Source: Chrysopogon serrulatus
Taxonomy: Eukaryota > Streptophyta > Magnoliopsida > Poales > Poaceae
DNA: 64,000 nucleotides
Reading direction: 5' to 3'
Assembly (NCBI GenBank): GCA_015844335.1
Contig: JADLZL010001956.1
Location: forward strand, 124,001 to 188,000
In this document: piece after piece, positions 43,697-55,700 of the stretch
How positions within the stretch are numbered: the stretch's first letter is position 1
Layout: the number at the start of each line of letters is the position of its first letter
The notes under the pieces: model-generated
The model's input: only the letters and a program-made list of their open reading frames with translations
Database searches by the model: none
What the model was told of the DNA's origin: nothing
Made by a program: the position numbers and the translations under genes

Positions 43697-46600
43697 CAAG
43701 TAATTTGTTTGCTGACCATCATAATTTTTTTGTTGCTTCAAAGTTACTCTCTCAGAAATGCAGGAGAGCTATGCTTCTTTGCATTAAGAAGAAAAGGGGT
43801 GAGAACTGAGAACCCTTACAAGCACACAAACGCATCGAAGTTAATACTATGTACCTATTTTTTTTTATTTTTACATTATGAAAAGTTGGAACGTGTTCTC
43901 ATTATAAGTACAAAAAATGTCATGTAAATTTGAGTTCAAAAAGTTCTCTCTCCCAACGCTGCAGGGGTTGGAGTGTAACTAGATTTATAGACTGTAAAAG
44001 AAACCATTGTTAGTGGCACACTAATGTATCTATGATGTACTTGTTATTGCGGAGCAAAGTTTTTTTCATAATGTATTATTATTTAGGTACATACATACAT
44101 ACACGTTGCTTCATGTTTGGAGTTCCATATTAAGCACGGAGAAAAGGATTAAGAATTAGACACTGAATTTGTGATTGAAGACACATGAAATTAACATGGT
44201 GGTACTTGTGTGGTTTGATTGAATTAAAAAAAACATGTTTTATTTACATGTTTGGTGTACAAATGTAGTAAGTACTCTCTCTGTCCTTAAAAGTATGCAA
44301 GTCAAATGCAAGTCTAGAACATCGCTATGTTGAAGTATGTCAAGTTTGATTAAGTTTAAATAAACAATAATTATATTTATCATACTAAATAGGTATCATT
44401 AGGTTTGTCATGAAAATATTTTTATAGTAAATTTATTTGATGCCTAAATATTAGTATTTTTACATATATATTTTATAAGGTTGTGTATGATCATATCATT
44501 TACATGTGTGATTTTTTTGGTGAATTTAGACAACTTTTTTGCTGTAGTTTGTACAAGTTTTCACAGAGAGGTAGTTTGCACTTGATACGAACCCCCATTT
44601 CCATCCCTCCCTGGAATATATATGTATGCACAGTGCCACAGTCACTGTTCACAGGTCTCCCCGATTTATTTCAAGGCGAAATAAATGTAGAGTTAACAAT
44701 AGGTACAATGTATTAGAAACCATGCCTGCCAGCATTAAGACAGGCATGTTTCAAAACTGAATATTAGAAATTTAGAATAGACATCCATACAACCACTCCA
44801 GCTCAGTTCTCGGTTTCTCACATCTAAAAATGGCAGGGGCACCAAGTTGACTACTATATTGGTCAATCCTGATTCCTGACGATCTTGTGAGCTCTTGCCT
44901 GAGGTTGATGCTGAATCCCAACCAGTACAGATAGACATCTACAAATGGAATGCTCTGTTATTTCCTAGATTTCCTGAACTATTTGCGAACTGTATGGAGG
45001 ATACAACCTATTTATACAGCAACAGGCCTATGGTAACAAATCTTAAATCTTGATATGTCTGCAAAACTAATATGAGGTTCATAGTCAATTCAATCTTGAT
45101 ATGTCTGCAAAAATAACAAATCTTAAATCTAAAAATGTAGCAGTCAATTCAATCTTGATATGTCTGCAAACAGCAAGACATAATACAAACTTGTGGTTTA
45201 AATACCACTAAGGGCTTGTGAACCAAGCCCTGCAAGACATAGCTTCATAGTACATTAAGTAATCAACACTAGGCTTAATTTGGTACAAAAATAATATGAG
45301 GGCAAATCACATAAAAATGTACTACGTTTGAGGGTGTAGAAGGCTCCATGAAGCTATGTTAATGGATTCAAGAAAAAATCTGTGAGATAATCATATGGGA
45401 TGTAAAAAATGTACTACTACTAAGAAGAAAAGAAGCCCTAACATGTGGTACTATAAATGGGCAAGTACTAATAAAACTGATATAAGGGACAATTACGGGT
45501 GTACATGTTCCAATCTATGTAGAGAAACTTAAACTGTCAGCGAAACATGCAAGAGTCCTACAAGGAAAATTATACCATAATTTTAATAAGTATGATTATT
45601 AAAGGCAAGACTGTGAGTGATAGATGGTCTGCACATCCAAATGGCAAAGGACAAATAGCTATTTACTCATGTAAAGCAAAGAAATTGCCCCACCCAAAAG
45701 TATAACAGTTTCAAGTAATATATAAACATGATTCCACAACAACTTAACATGTCTGAGCATTCCAATGTTTGCAACACAAAACGCAAAGGAGAGAAATTAT
45801 ACCACACAGCTGAAAGTACAAAAATGCAAAGGAGAAGTACTCTTTAAAAAGCTGACCTCTTCTCTAGTAAAGATCAGGACCGTATGTGCTTATGTAATAA
45901 GAAACTATGATGAAAGCATATATAGACTAAAATCAGGAAATATTATTACTAATAACCAAAATCAGGATACAAATATTATTACTAGGAATTAACAATACAT
46001 TTTGTTGAGAGTGATACCTGCATATGTTGTCATTAACAGGAGAAGGGCTACTTACCTTCAGGGCAATTCGTGATTAACAGGAGAAGAGCTAGATGGCTAC
46101 ACACTTGCTAAGGCTCTGAAATTGGGTGGTGCCCTATTATATTATCAGAAAACAGGTAAAGTTGTAAATATTTAGCAGTCGCATTGTTTTATTTGCTCTC
46201 TAATACTCTGAAAACAGGGTAGTGCAACAACATATAAGATGATGCATGCAAAAGTCAGCTTAAATAGAAAGCTGGTGCTTACTCTACATATTGGTCCCAG
46301 AAACATCAAATCTAAAATATTTATGTGAAGAGCACTCCAGGAAGCTACTACCATGAATTATCTAAACTAAACATGACATCTCTTTTTCTTTGTTACTGAA
46401 ATACCACTTGGTGATCTGTCAAATAAAGATAAAAACTAGAATTATTATTTTGGCAGTAGTATACAATAGCTATCTAGTTTACTTTTGCATCCTATAAAAA
46501 GTCAGGTGGTTAATAAAAGAAATTGTATTTATCCCCCTTAAGTGCGAGCTCGTTGAACAACAGTAAGGCTGTGAGAAAATTTAAATGGTATGGCTGAAGG

Positions 46601-47160
46601 GGACGAAAATCAGAAATGTTGCTGAAGGCGAAAGAAAAGAAAATTTCTTCGAACAAGCCAACCATGAAGCATGAAGAAGAGGGAGAACTGCAGTCCATTC
46701 TTTGGAGACGGAAGTCCATTCTTTGGAGACGGAACAAGTACTAATAACCACAAAAAAGAAGGAAATTGCAGAGGTGCTGAAAATGCGTGCTCCACATGCA
46801 CATGCCTTCTCACCTGGAAGAAGCTGAGAAGCCATCGCCGGTGAACCAAATCAAGGAACAGATCCACTGCATCATACCTGTTGTGAGCAGATCTCAAATG
46901 AGAGAGGTAGGGAAAAGGATTCAAGGCAGGAGATAGAAAAAAGGAAAGGAGCGTCAGGCAAGGACCAGGTGCGGGCGGAGCGCCTTGCCTCCATGGCACG
47001 TGCCTCTCCAGCAAGAGAGATGGAGGCCGCCGGCGAGCTGTCGACACCAGCGACGGTACCCTATCACCAGTTTTGAGGGAGCCATGGCAAGCGGAGTGAC
47101 TGCGCGAGGGTACGTCGCCTTCGCTCCCTCGCTCGCGCGTGCCTCTCAGTCCGGCGAGCT

Positions 47161-47375
47161 CACTACTGGAAAACTTTGAAATTCCTGACCAACGTCAGGC
47201 AAAACTGGAATTACCCTGTCGAGCTAGCTCTGACGGTATTTTTATTTTCCCTGACGGTAAGTGCACCGTAAGAAATTTTATAGCGATATTTTTATTTTTT
47301 ATAACCATACGTACATTTTCATGTATTTTCCCTGACGGTAGTGCACCGTGAGGGAATTTCAAGTTTCTAGTAGTG
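47161..47375. mobile_element. 215-bp CACTA miniature element
   Basis: CACTACTGGAAAACTTTGAA at the left and, inverted, CACTACTAGAAACTTGAAAT at the right, flanked by a 3-bp target duplication GCT (47158-47160, 47376-47378). Inside are 'cctgacg'/'ccctgacggtaagtgcaccg' repeats. It is complete and non-coding. Confidence 0.9.
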
Positions 47376-47438
47376 GCTGGAGGTGGCCGGCGAGACGTCG
47401 ACAGCAGCGACGGAGGGCAAAGGAGTTCGCAAAGCAGC

Positions 47439-48070
47439 GGGTTTTTTAATATTTTATTCCTTTTTTAATTAATACTCCAAAAATAACCGCACCTAAAAAA
47501 TATTTGCACGACATAGCCCTTTTGGTCGCGCCACGGACGACGCTGTCGCGCCACATGCATTGGCGCGGCAAGATGCGGCACTTTGGACGCCGTTTCCGAC
47601 GTGGAAAAGCTTATCGCGCCACATGCATTGGCGCGACAGTACTGTCTTGTCGCGCCAGCGGGAACGGTGCGACAAGACTGAATTTTTAAAAAATCATAAC
47701 TCTTCAATACTACGTCGTCGGATGGAGATGATTTTCATATGAAAATTGTAGCTCTCGATGAGATCTACAACTTTCTAGTTTTGAGTTTTTTTCATTTGAA
47801 ACCGTTAAGATGCTCAGAAAAAATTATATAAAGTTTCAGCACCAAAATAATCGCGTATTAGCGCTTGATTTTCAAAAAATTATAACTCTTCAATACTATA
47901 TCGGATGGAGATGATTGTTATATGAAAATTGTAGCTCTCGACGAGATCTACAATTTTCTTGTTTTGAGTTTTTTCATTTAAAGCAGTTAAGATGCACAAA
48001 AAAATTATATAAAATTTCAGCACCAAAATAATCGCGTATTAGCGATTGTCGCGTCATACAAATAATATCT
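47439..48070. repeat. Left terminal inverted repeat of the Pack-MULE
   Basis: Contains 'tgtcgcgccacatgcattgg' and two 170-bp AT-rich subunits; mirrored at 48850-49501. Confidence 0.82.
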
Positions 48071-48386
48071 TGTGCTGGGCGATTAACGTGTCGACGTGCA
48101 CCGGAGGGCTCGGTGCCGGCCTCCACCGCTGCTGCTCGCTGCCCAGGGTGAGGATCTCGTAGGACTGCTTGTGCTCGGTCGGCGCCCCGCCATGCCAGAC
48201 GCTGTGGGCGGCAGCGTAGACGCGGAGGATCTTGTGCTCCCCCGTCGTGGGGACGTGCCCGAACACGCACGCCGACGACGCCTCGTTACCGCTCGCGACG
48301 CCGGTATGCGGTGACGTCGCCCGTGGCGGGTCGAGCATGCTGACGGCAGTCGTGCCGCCTGTGCCGACGAGGCAGAGGGAGGCCAC
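48054..48386 (-). pseudogene. Captured F-box-associated domain fragment
   Basis: A 110-codon minus-strand frame between the Pack-MULE arms. The middle, GHVPTTGEHKILRVYAAAHS then QSYEILTLGSEQQRWRPAPS and PPVHVD, fits the F-box-associated beta-propeller-like domain of grass F-box proteins. There a '(G)YKVLR...CEVLTLG...WR' pattern follows the F-box and LRR-less linker. The F-box itself is missing. The region 48387-48715 is also captured GC-rich DNA, but its protein is not recognisable. It is a partial copy, without introns visible, in antisense to the plus strand. It may be transcribed from the MULE ends; I infer no function. Confidence 0.55.
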
Positions 48387-48849
48387 CGGTCACGCCAAAG
48401 TGGCCATTGCCTTGCCTGTCAGCCGCGCGACCGTCGTGCCCGGTCGCCACGTCTACGAGCTTGAGGTCAACGTGGGAGATCTTAGCATTGGCGGTGGCGT
48501 GAACGGCGGGCGACGAAGAGCGGGTTCGCCTTGCTGCTTGGCCGCCCCACGGTGCACAGGCAGCCGAGGGCTGCGTAGGCGGGTGCAGCTGCCCGCCGTC
48601 GTCGGAATCCGTGGGGAGGATGGTGCCGACGGCCCTATTGCTGGGCGCGCTGCCGCTAGCAGATATGCCATCGAGTTGAAGCCGAGTTAATACTCAAGAA
48701 AATAATATAAGTTCTCAACACGAATATGCTATATTATTTTTCAGAGCTTTTTAACGACCTCAAATATAAAAACTCAAAACTACAAAGTAGTAGGTCTCAT
48801 TGAGAGCTACAATTTTTATATAAAAAGTATTTTCATTTAAATCCATACA

Positions 48850-49501
48850 AAAAGATATTATTTGTATGACGCGACAAGCGCTAATACGTAATTATTTTGG
48901 TGCTGAAATTTTATATAATTTTTTTAAGTATCTTAACGGCTTCAAATGAAAAAACTCAAACAAGAAAGTTGTAGATCTCGTCGAGAGCTACAATTTTCAG
49001 ATAAAAATCATCTCCATCCGACATAGTATTGAAGAGTTATGATTTTTTGAAAATCAAGCGCTAATACACGATTATTTTGGTGCTGAAACTTTATATAATT
49101 TTTTTTTGAGCATCTTAACCGCTTCAAATGAAAAAACTCAAAACTAGAAAGTTGTAGATCTTGTCGAGAGCTACAAGTTTCATATAATAATCATCTCCAT
49201 CCGACGTAGTATTGAAGAGTTATGATTTTTTTGAAAATTCAGTCTTATCGCGCCGCCGTTCTGGCGTGACAAGACAATCTTGTCGCGCCAATGCATGTGG
49301 CGCGACAAGCTTTTTCCATCGCCGAAAGCGGCGTCCGAAGTGCCGTATCTTGCCGCGCCAATGCATGTGGCGCGACAACGTTGTTTGGTCGCGCCACGGA
49401 CGTTGGCGACAAAAAGAGCTATGTCGTGCGTGCAAATATTTTTTGGGTGCGGTTATTTTTGGAATATTAATTAAAAAAAGATTAAAATATATAAAAAACC
49501 C
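48850..49501. repeat. Right terminal inverted repeat of the Pack-MULE
   Basis: Inverted copy of 47439-48070 with scattered differences and small indels. Confidence 0.82.
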
Positions 49502-50715
49502 AGCAGAAGAGGTCGCAAAAAGAATAAATTAGAAAAAAGGTGGGGCGGCGGGTGGGGGCGAGGAAGACCGCATAAAGCCGACTTCTGACATATGCGGGTC
49601 CCATGGTATATACGTATGCCAGTGTATTCCAGATGTATATTTATCTGTATAGCAGTAAAAGGTGGATGAGCACGAATCTCGAAACAGACCATCCGACGGT
49701 TGCATGTGTGAGGGCATATGTCCTTAAGACCATCTGCACCGGTGACGGTAAACCAAACGCCAAACGCGTATGGCGTATGCCACGGCGGATGGGGAGCTGC
49801 AGCGGGGGACGGTAAACCAAACGCCCACGAGCCGTCGCCGCACGGGAAGTCTGGCGGCTTCCCGGACGCACGGTATCGGGCGTGGGGCCCCAGCGTGCTG
49901 TGCTGCCGCGTGTGGATAGGGAGGAGGAGCCGCCGAGGCGGCCGTCGCGCCCGCGCCCCAGCCTTGAGCTTCGCCCGCCTGCGGCGTGACCTCGCTTCGG
50001 CCACCGCTGGCGTGGCCTCAAACGCCCGCGCCCGAGCTGGCCGCCGCCACGCCGAGCTTGCCCGCCGGGGAGGAGAAGGTGGCCGCGGCGCCCGCACGTC
50101 CGGCTCAGCCCGCGGCCGGATTCGCTTCGCCGGGCCAGCGGCCTCGCCCATGGGCGGAGCTGGAGCCGCTTCGCCCGGGCCAGCGCGGCCTCACCAGCGG
50201 CGGAGCTAGAGCTGCTGCTCGCCGGGCCCCTTGCGGCCTCGCCCGCCGGCTCGGCCTCGCCCGCGGGGCTCCTGCTGCTGCGGGGGCGGGGGCTCCTCGG
50301 CGTCGAGCAGAGACACGGCGGCGCTCCCCGCGCCAGCGCCCGCCTCGCCAGCGGCGGCGCCGACGCAGCAGCAGGAGGGAGCCGGGAGAAAGTGGTGGGG
50401 AGGAGGAGGCCGCCCCTGCTCGCGTCCGCCGAAGGAGGAAGCCGTGCTCGCCCCCAAACCCGCCCCCACGCACGCCCTGCAGCCTGCCCTGCTCGCGAAT
50501 GGATAAGGGAGGAGAGGGGAAAAGAAATAGAAAAAGGGAAAAAAGAAAAAAAAATCTTAAGAGGTGGGTCCTATAGTGGATAGAGTATGATATAGAGAAT
50601 GGATGAGTGCGGGAGATTTAGATATAAAGGAGAGAATCTTGATGACTAGGATGTATAGAGGAGAAATATAGAGTTTCATGAGTGCGGATAGCCTAAGGGC
50701 AGAATTTACTTTCTC
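49502..50715. other. GC-rich right part of the MULE-like insertion
   Basis: Very GC-rich from about 49840 to 50480, with long open frames on both strands made of Arg/Ala/Pro-rich low-complexity text; none has a domain. Direct repeat 'gacggtaaaccaaacgcc' at 49744 and 49809. It may be captured genic leader DNA. Confidence 0.35.
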
Positions 50716-50841
50716 CTGTTGGTAGCAGCAAGTGTCAGGCTCGAGGGTCTGTGCTATGATACGTGTGAGCATATGGACAATCACGGAGAAGACGTGTACC
50801 TTGAAAACTTGGCTTGTGATACTCGCTGCTATGGTACTGAT
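50716..50841 (+). pseudogene. F-box/FBD-type gene, piece 2
   Basis: The same exon as the end of piece 1. After the duplicated CTGTTGGTA it reads AASVRLEGLCYDTC, EHMDNHGEDVYLENLACD and TRCYGTD in the frame that piece 1 ends in. It stops at the CTGAT target site (50837-50841) of the gypsy element. The text resembles the segment before the LRR core in this F-box family. Confidence 0.8.
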
Positions 50842-51986
50842 TGATATGTCCACGCCGACCTCTACACCGACTACGCCGACCAACAAGCCTAACTCGACAC
50901 CAGCCCAAACCATTGATAGACCAATTACACGTAGCCGAGCAAAGAAGCTACAACAAGAGGTGAACGCGCTACTTTGTGAGAGTCATTTTAATATTAATGA
51001 GAATTATATACTACCTAAGTGTTGCACATTGTTATTGCTCAGGTTCACCAACGAGGATGATGAGGACACATCAAGAGTGGATTACATTGAAGAACCATGC
51101 TCGACTCAGCACAGCATGACAGAACCATCCAGAAGAATCAGGCACAACTTTTTATTGGCAAAAGCTATGAAAGTCCATGAGGACTCATTGGAAAGCTCGT
51201 CAAGTCTTCTTTGCAATGGTTCAAGTGCCGACCAGTTCGCATTCACCAGTTGTTCAGCCGACCTGTTTTAGTGAAGACTGGTCAGAAGGTCAACAGTCTA
51301 CCTGATGCTCAAGTTCCCGTGCAAAACTGTATCAACTCACAATATATCGTGGTGCATGCTGCACATGGTTGGAAAGCACGTCAAGTCTAGTTTCCAACCC
51401 AACAAACGGCTCATCATTTGGACTTCCCAATAAAGAGTTATGGTCAGTTTATTGGAAACTGCTCTGGAGGCCAACAGTCACGCGAGGCCTCTTCGGGAGT
51501 CCAGTTCGAGGGGACCTTTCATATTGCCTTCTAGCAGAGACTCTATTTCGTTTTCATACCTATCTAGGAGGGTTGTTCCTAGTATAAATATCCCCTGCCT
51601 CTAAGCTATTAGAAACCTTTTGATCATTTGATAAACTACATGATATTGCAGCCGCTGCTGAGTGCCTTACTCAACCTTTGTTCTTCCTTGTTCTTCTTGG
51701 ACATGTGAAGTGAATCCTCTGGGTTCCCCTAGTTCGTGCTCTACGGTTACCGTTCGGCTGCACCGTTTTGTGTGGATTAGCTCCGGATTGTGGTTTTGCG
51801 GTCGTTCGGAGATCGAGTCGAAGTCTTCGCGGTTTCGGTGCCTCTCTCCCCGTCGCTTGGTCGCATCCAACCTTTGTCAGGTATAAAGCTAGTTACCCAC
51901 TGCTCGCAGCAAGTTGTCTTCGTTCTTTCGATCTACTGTCGTGAAGATCGGGCCACCCTTGTACCGATCCATATCGGTACTTATCA
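50842..51986 (+). repeat. 5' LTR of the 7.7-kb gypsy element
   Basis: 1145 bp. A possible promoter 'agtataaatatcccctgcct' lies at about 51581-51600. Confidence 0.94.
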
Positions 51987-51988
51987 AC

Positions 51989-52000
51989 TGGTATCAAAGC
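51989..52000 (+). other. Primer-binding site, tRNA-Met type
   Basis: TGGTATCAAAGC, two bases after the LTR. It has one difference from the common TGGTATCAGAGC. Confidence 0.9.
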
Positions 52001-52227
52001 TTTCGTTGTCACGGTAGGTCTCGTCATCATCAACATATATACCTTTAGTCTATCTATCGTTTGTTATGTTTTGTTCATCACCTATAGTCCACTGAAAAAG
52101 CCACACAAAAAAATCCTATAGCCCTTTGACAGTACTGCTATCTTGTGTTTTTGTGTTCATCAAGTTGCTAGTCACCATCTTTACATATATTGTTATGTGT
52201 TTCATTTGTTATCCGCACCCCTGTTAG

Positions 52228-52325
52228 TATAAAAAAAAAAAAAGAGAAAAAAAAAAGGATTCAAAAAAAGTTCAGAGAAAAGAAAAAAGAAGAAAAGAAA
52301 GATTCAAAAAAAAAAAAAGAGAAGT
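52228..52325. repeat. A-rich low-complexity leader
   Basis: Repeated runs of 8-13 A's with 'gagaaaaa' and 'ggattcaaaaaa' in the 5' untranslated region of the gypsy element. Confidence 0.9.
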
Positions 52326-52745
52326 TGAAAGGTTTTGTGTTGCGGTTTGTTTGCTGAAAATTTTAGTTCTACAAATTCAGATTTGTGGTGATCTAAGTAG
52401 CAGCAACATTACATCTTTTGAGCACACCAAACCACTTGATTTTCAGTACCGTAGCCTCCCTTGATTAGCCACCTATAGCTCCACCAAAAACTGAAACTGG
52501 GACGTTCGACTCGTAATCCTTGCGACCTCGGAATCACTTTTGTTGAGCTGCTACACTAGCACAATTCACTGTCCTTGAGAACAAGCAAGAACATTGGTAA
52601 GTAAGAGGTGAGATTGTGTGATTCCACAAATTTACCCATTCCACTTTTTCTTGCAACTGCTCTAACATGCAGGTTCGAATTCGAGTATTCATGGTGGTCG
52701 TCGTGGAGAGGAAGAACCTCCTGTTGCACGTCTGAGTTGCGCCAA

Positions 52746-55700
52746 ATGGCAGACTCACTCTTGGAGGCCGTGGAGAGGATGCTTGATGCACGCATGCCTG
52801 CAGCTGGACGAAGGGCTCCTCGCCATCAACATGATGAGTCTGACGGTGAAAATTCTAATGCGGGACATGACCGTTTCAGAGATGGTCGTGGTGGTGGTAG
52901 AAGGCGGGCTGGTCATCATGACCAAGATGGAGGGCGTGCTCACGGCCGTGGTCGTGACCATCGTGTGTGTTTGAAGATGAAGAATTTGATGGTTTTGATC
53001 ATGAAGAGGGATTTGATGATAATGACAATCCCTTTGCTAATGGTGGACTGTTTGAGGCGGCGTCGAGATCATCGTCGACGTGCTGATCATGAAGATAGGG
53101 AGCATCATCGTGGTCACAGAAATAGGGATGATCCGGACAGCATTGCTCGTGTCAAGTTGACTGTCCCAAAATTTACTGGAAGAGAAGATGCAGATGCATA
53201 TCTTGAGTGGGCTGAGCAGTGTGATCAAATTTTTAGAGTGCATAATCTTTTTGATCAGAGGCGTGTCAATCTTGCTTCAGTGGAGTTCTCTGGTTATGCT
53301 CTCACTTGGTGGAATCAAATACAAGAGAATCAGCATGTGTTGGGCCGTGACTATATCAATACTTGGGATGAGATGAAGAGAGTGATGAGGAGACGATTTG
53401 TACCATCAAGCTATCAGCGTGACCTTCGCAATAGGTTACAAATGTTGAAGTAGGGAAAAAGATCGGTTGATGAGTACTATAAGGAGATGGAGTTACTGTT
53501 AGTGCGGGCTGGAATTAGAGAGGATCAAGAGTCAAAAATGGCAAGGTTTTTGGGTGGTCTTAATGAAGAAATTTCTGGGTTTGTCGAGATGTTTCCATAT
53601 CATACTTTGCAAGATCTTGTTGATCAAGCAATGCGTACTGAAAGAAAGATTCAGCAAGAGACTCGTGGAAGGTCTTATGCAAGCCACTCCATTGCAGCCC
53701 CATGGCGCAAACAGCAGTCTGGTACTTCTTTTGGTGGGGGTCGGTCCCAAGGTGCTACAGCTAGGACCTCTCCATCCATTGCTCCTTCGAAGATGGCTGT
53801 TTCTACAGCATCATCACCTGCAAATCAGCAGAGACCTGCTATAAGTACAGCAGCCCCGAATGTTGCATCAGCTGCTGCTTCCTCTTCGCGTACCCGAGAA
53901 ATTGTTTGCCATAAGTGCCATGGTCGTGGACATGTTGCTGCACAATGTCCAAGTAGGAGGACCATGATTGTGAATGAGCAAGGTGAATGGGAATCTGAAA
54001 GTGATCCTGAGGAAGATCGTCCAAGATATGATGAAGAACCTGAGAGTGATGGCAATGAGATCCAACCCGATGAAGGTGATAATAATTGTTTCATTTCTCT
54101 TCAAGTGCTCAGTGTTTCAGCTGCGAAAGAAGAGAGTGACCAGCGACACAATCTTTTCCATACTCGAGGCATGATCAAGGACAAGTTGTGTAGAATTATT
54201 GTTGATAACGGCAGCTGCAATAATATTGCAAGTCAAGAATTGGTTGATAGAATGGGACTGAAACAGCGGCGTCATCCTAGTCCATACAAGATGCAATGGC
54301 TTAATGATTGTGGTGCGCTATGTGTGAATCATGTCGTGACAGTTCCCTTCTCTATTGGGAGGTATAATGATCATGTGGAGTGTGATGTGGTGCCTATGCA
54401 AGCATGCCAACTGCTGCTAGGAAGACCATGGTTATTTGATCGTGATGTTCAGATTTTTGGTAGAAGCAACAAGCTGTCTTTCATGTACAAAGGAGAGCGA
54501 ATTTCTTTGCTTCCTTTGACACGGAGGAGATTTTGAAGGATGATCAAAAAGAGAAAACTGCGAGAGAGCGAGAACCAATTGCGAGTGACCCACAAATATA
54601 ATGAGAGAGAGAATCCAAAGCCAAATAAAACCCCACAGCTTCAAAGAACCAAGCCAATGGGAAAAGAGGGATTAGTTATGATGGCTAGGAAAGGGGATTT
54701 AAAAGAATTGAGTGAACCTAATGCCACATTCTTTGTACTCCTGTGCAAGGATAATTTTCTTTCCACTAACGACTTACCCTCTATTTTGCCGAGTGTTGTT
54801 TTTGATGTGTTACAGGAATATGAGGATGTATTTCCAGATGAGGTGCCACCGGGGCTGCCACCTAAGAGAGGGATTGAACATCAAATTGACCTTGTTCGGT
54901 GCTTCCCTTCCAAACAAAGCTGCATACCGTACCAACCCAGAGGAAACAAAAGAAATTCAGAAGCAAGTGGAAGACTTAATCAAAAAAGGGTATGTGCAAG
55001 AAAGTCTTTCACCTTGTGCTGTCCCTGTTCTTTTAGTTCCAAAAAAAGATGGTTCATGGAGGATGTGTGTTGATTGTCGAGCTATTAATAACATCACCAT
55101 AAGGTATAGACATCCCATTCCTAGACTTGATGACATGCTTGATGAACTTAGTGGTGCTATCATTTTTACAAAAATTGATTTGAGAAGTGGCTATCATCAA
55201 ATAAGAATGAGAGAAGGAGATGAGTGGAAAACAGCATTTAAAACTAAGTTTGGGTTGTATGAATGGTTGGTAATGCCTTTTGGATTGACTAATGCACCTA
55301 GTACTTTTATGAGATTGATGAATCATGTGCTTAGAGCTTTCATTGGCAAGTTTGTGGTGGTTTACTTTGATGATATATTAATTTACAGCAAGTCCCTTGA
55401 TGAACATGTTGAGCATATCCGAAGCGTGCTTGCTGTCCTACGTGAGCAAAAATTGTACGCTAACCTTGACAAGTGCACCTTTTGCACCGACAAGGTAGTC
55501 TTTCTTGGCTTTGTTGTTTCAGGCCAAGGTGTGGAGGTGGATGAGGAAAAGATCAAAGCTGTTCGTGAGTGGGTACCTCCACAAAATGTGAGCCAAGTAC
55601 GGAGCTTCCTTGGACTCGCTGGTTTCTATCGGCGATTTGTACAAAATTTCAGCACCATTGCTGCCCCAATCAATGAGTTGACAAAGAAAGAAGTGCCCTT

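Larger units (their letters stand above)
39651..47160. other. AT-rich interior of the MULE-like insertion
   Basis: No supportable gene over 7.5 kb. MITEs and tandem duplications are listed separately. Repeated 'caatcttgatatgtctgcaa' occurs at about 45048, 45088 and 45151. A 21-bp perfect duplication 'gtccattctttggagacgga' lies at 46692-46733. Confidence 0.45.
47439..49501. mobile_element. Pack-MULE with ~630-bp inverted ends and a captured gene fragment
   Basis: The left arm 47439-~48070 and right arm ~48850-49501 are inverted copies: gggttttttaatattttatt at the outer left, ...aatatataaaaaaccc at the outer right, and 'tggcgcgacaag'/'cttgtcgcgccaa' blocks in both. Each arm carries two tandem units of about 170 bp ('aatcataactcttcaatact...gcaccaaaataatcgcgtat'). 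Between the arms is about 780 bp of GC-rich genic DNA. Long TIRs with a captured gene piece and no transposase are the defining features of a Pack-MULE. A clean 9-bp duplication was not found. Confidence 0.8.
39062..50715. mobile_element. 11.65-kb insertion with 9-bp target duplication, MULE-like
   Basis: The F-box reading breaks at 39061 and resumes at 50716 with CTGTTGGTA present on both sides (39053-39061, 50716-50724). Nine-base duplications are typical of Mutator-like elements. The left end reads gggacgcggatttttttgac. The right end on the opposite strand reads gagaaagtaaattctgccct. These match only weakly, so it would be a MULE with poor or no TIRs. Inside are a GC-rich 5'-leader-like segment (39290-39620) ending in a T22 run, AT-rich DNA with MITEs, a CACTA miniature, a Pack-MULE and a GC-rich right part. 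No MURA transposase is readable. Confidence 0.55.

Noticed and set aside
45765..45992. 75-codon plus-strand frame in the AT-rich interior
   Set aside because: Lys/Asn/Thr-rich, no similarity that I recognise, surrounded by repeats.
49986..50576. Long overlapping frames on both strands
   Set aside because: Extreme GC bias leaves all frames open; no motif or conserved start.
50842..51271. Apparent separate gene within the left LTR
   Set aside because: It is the LTR copy of the pol frame's tail and not an independent gene.
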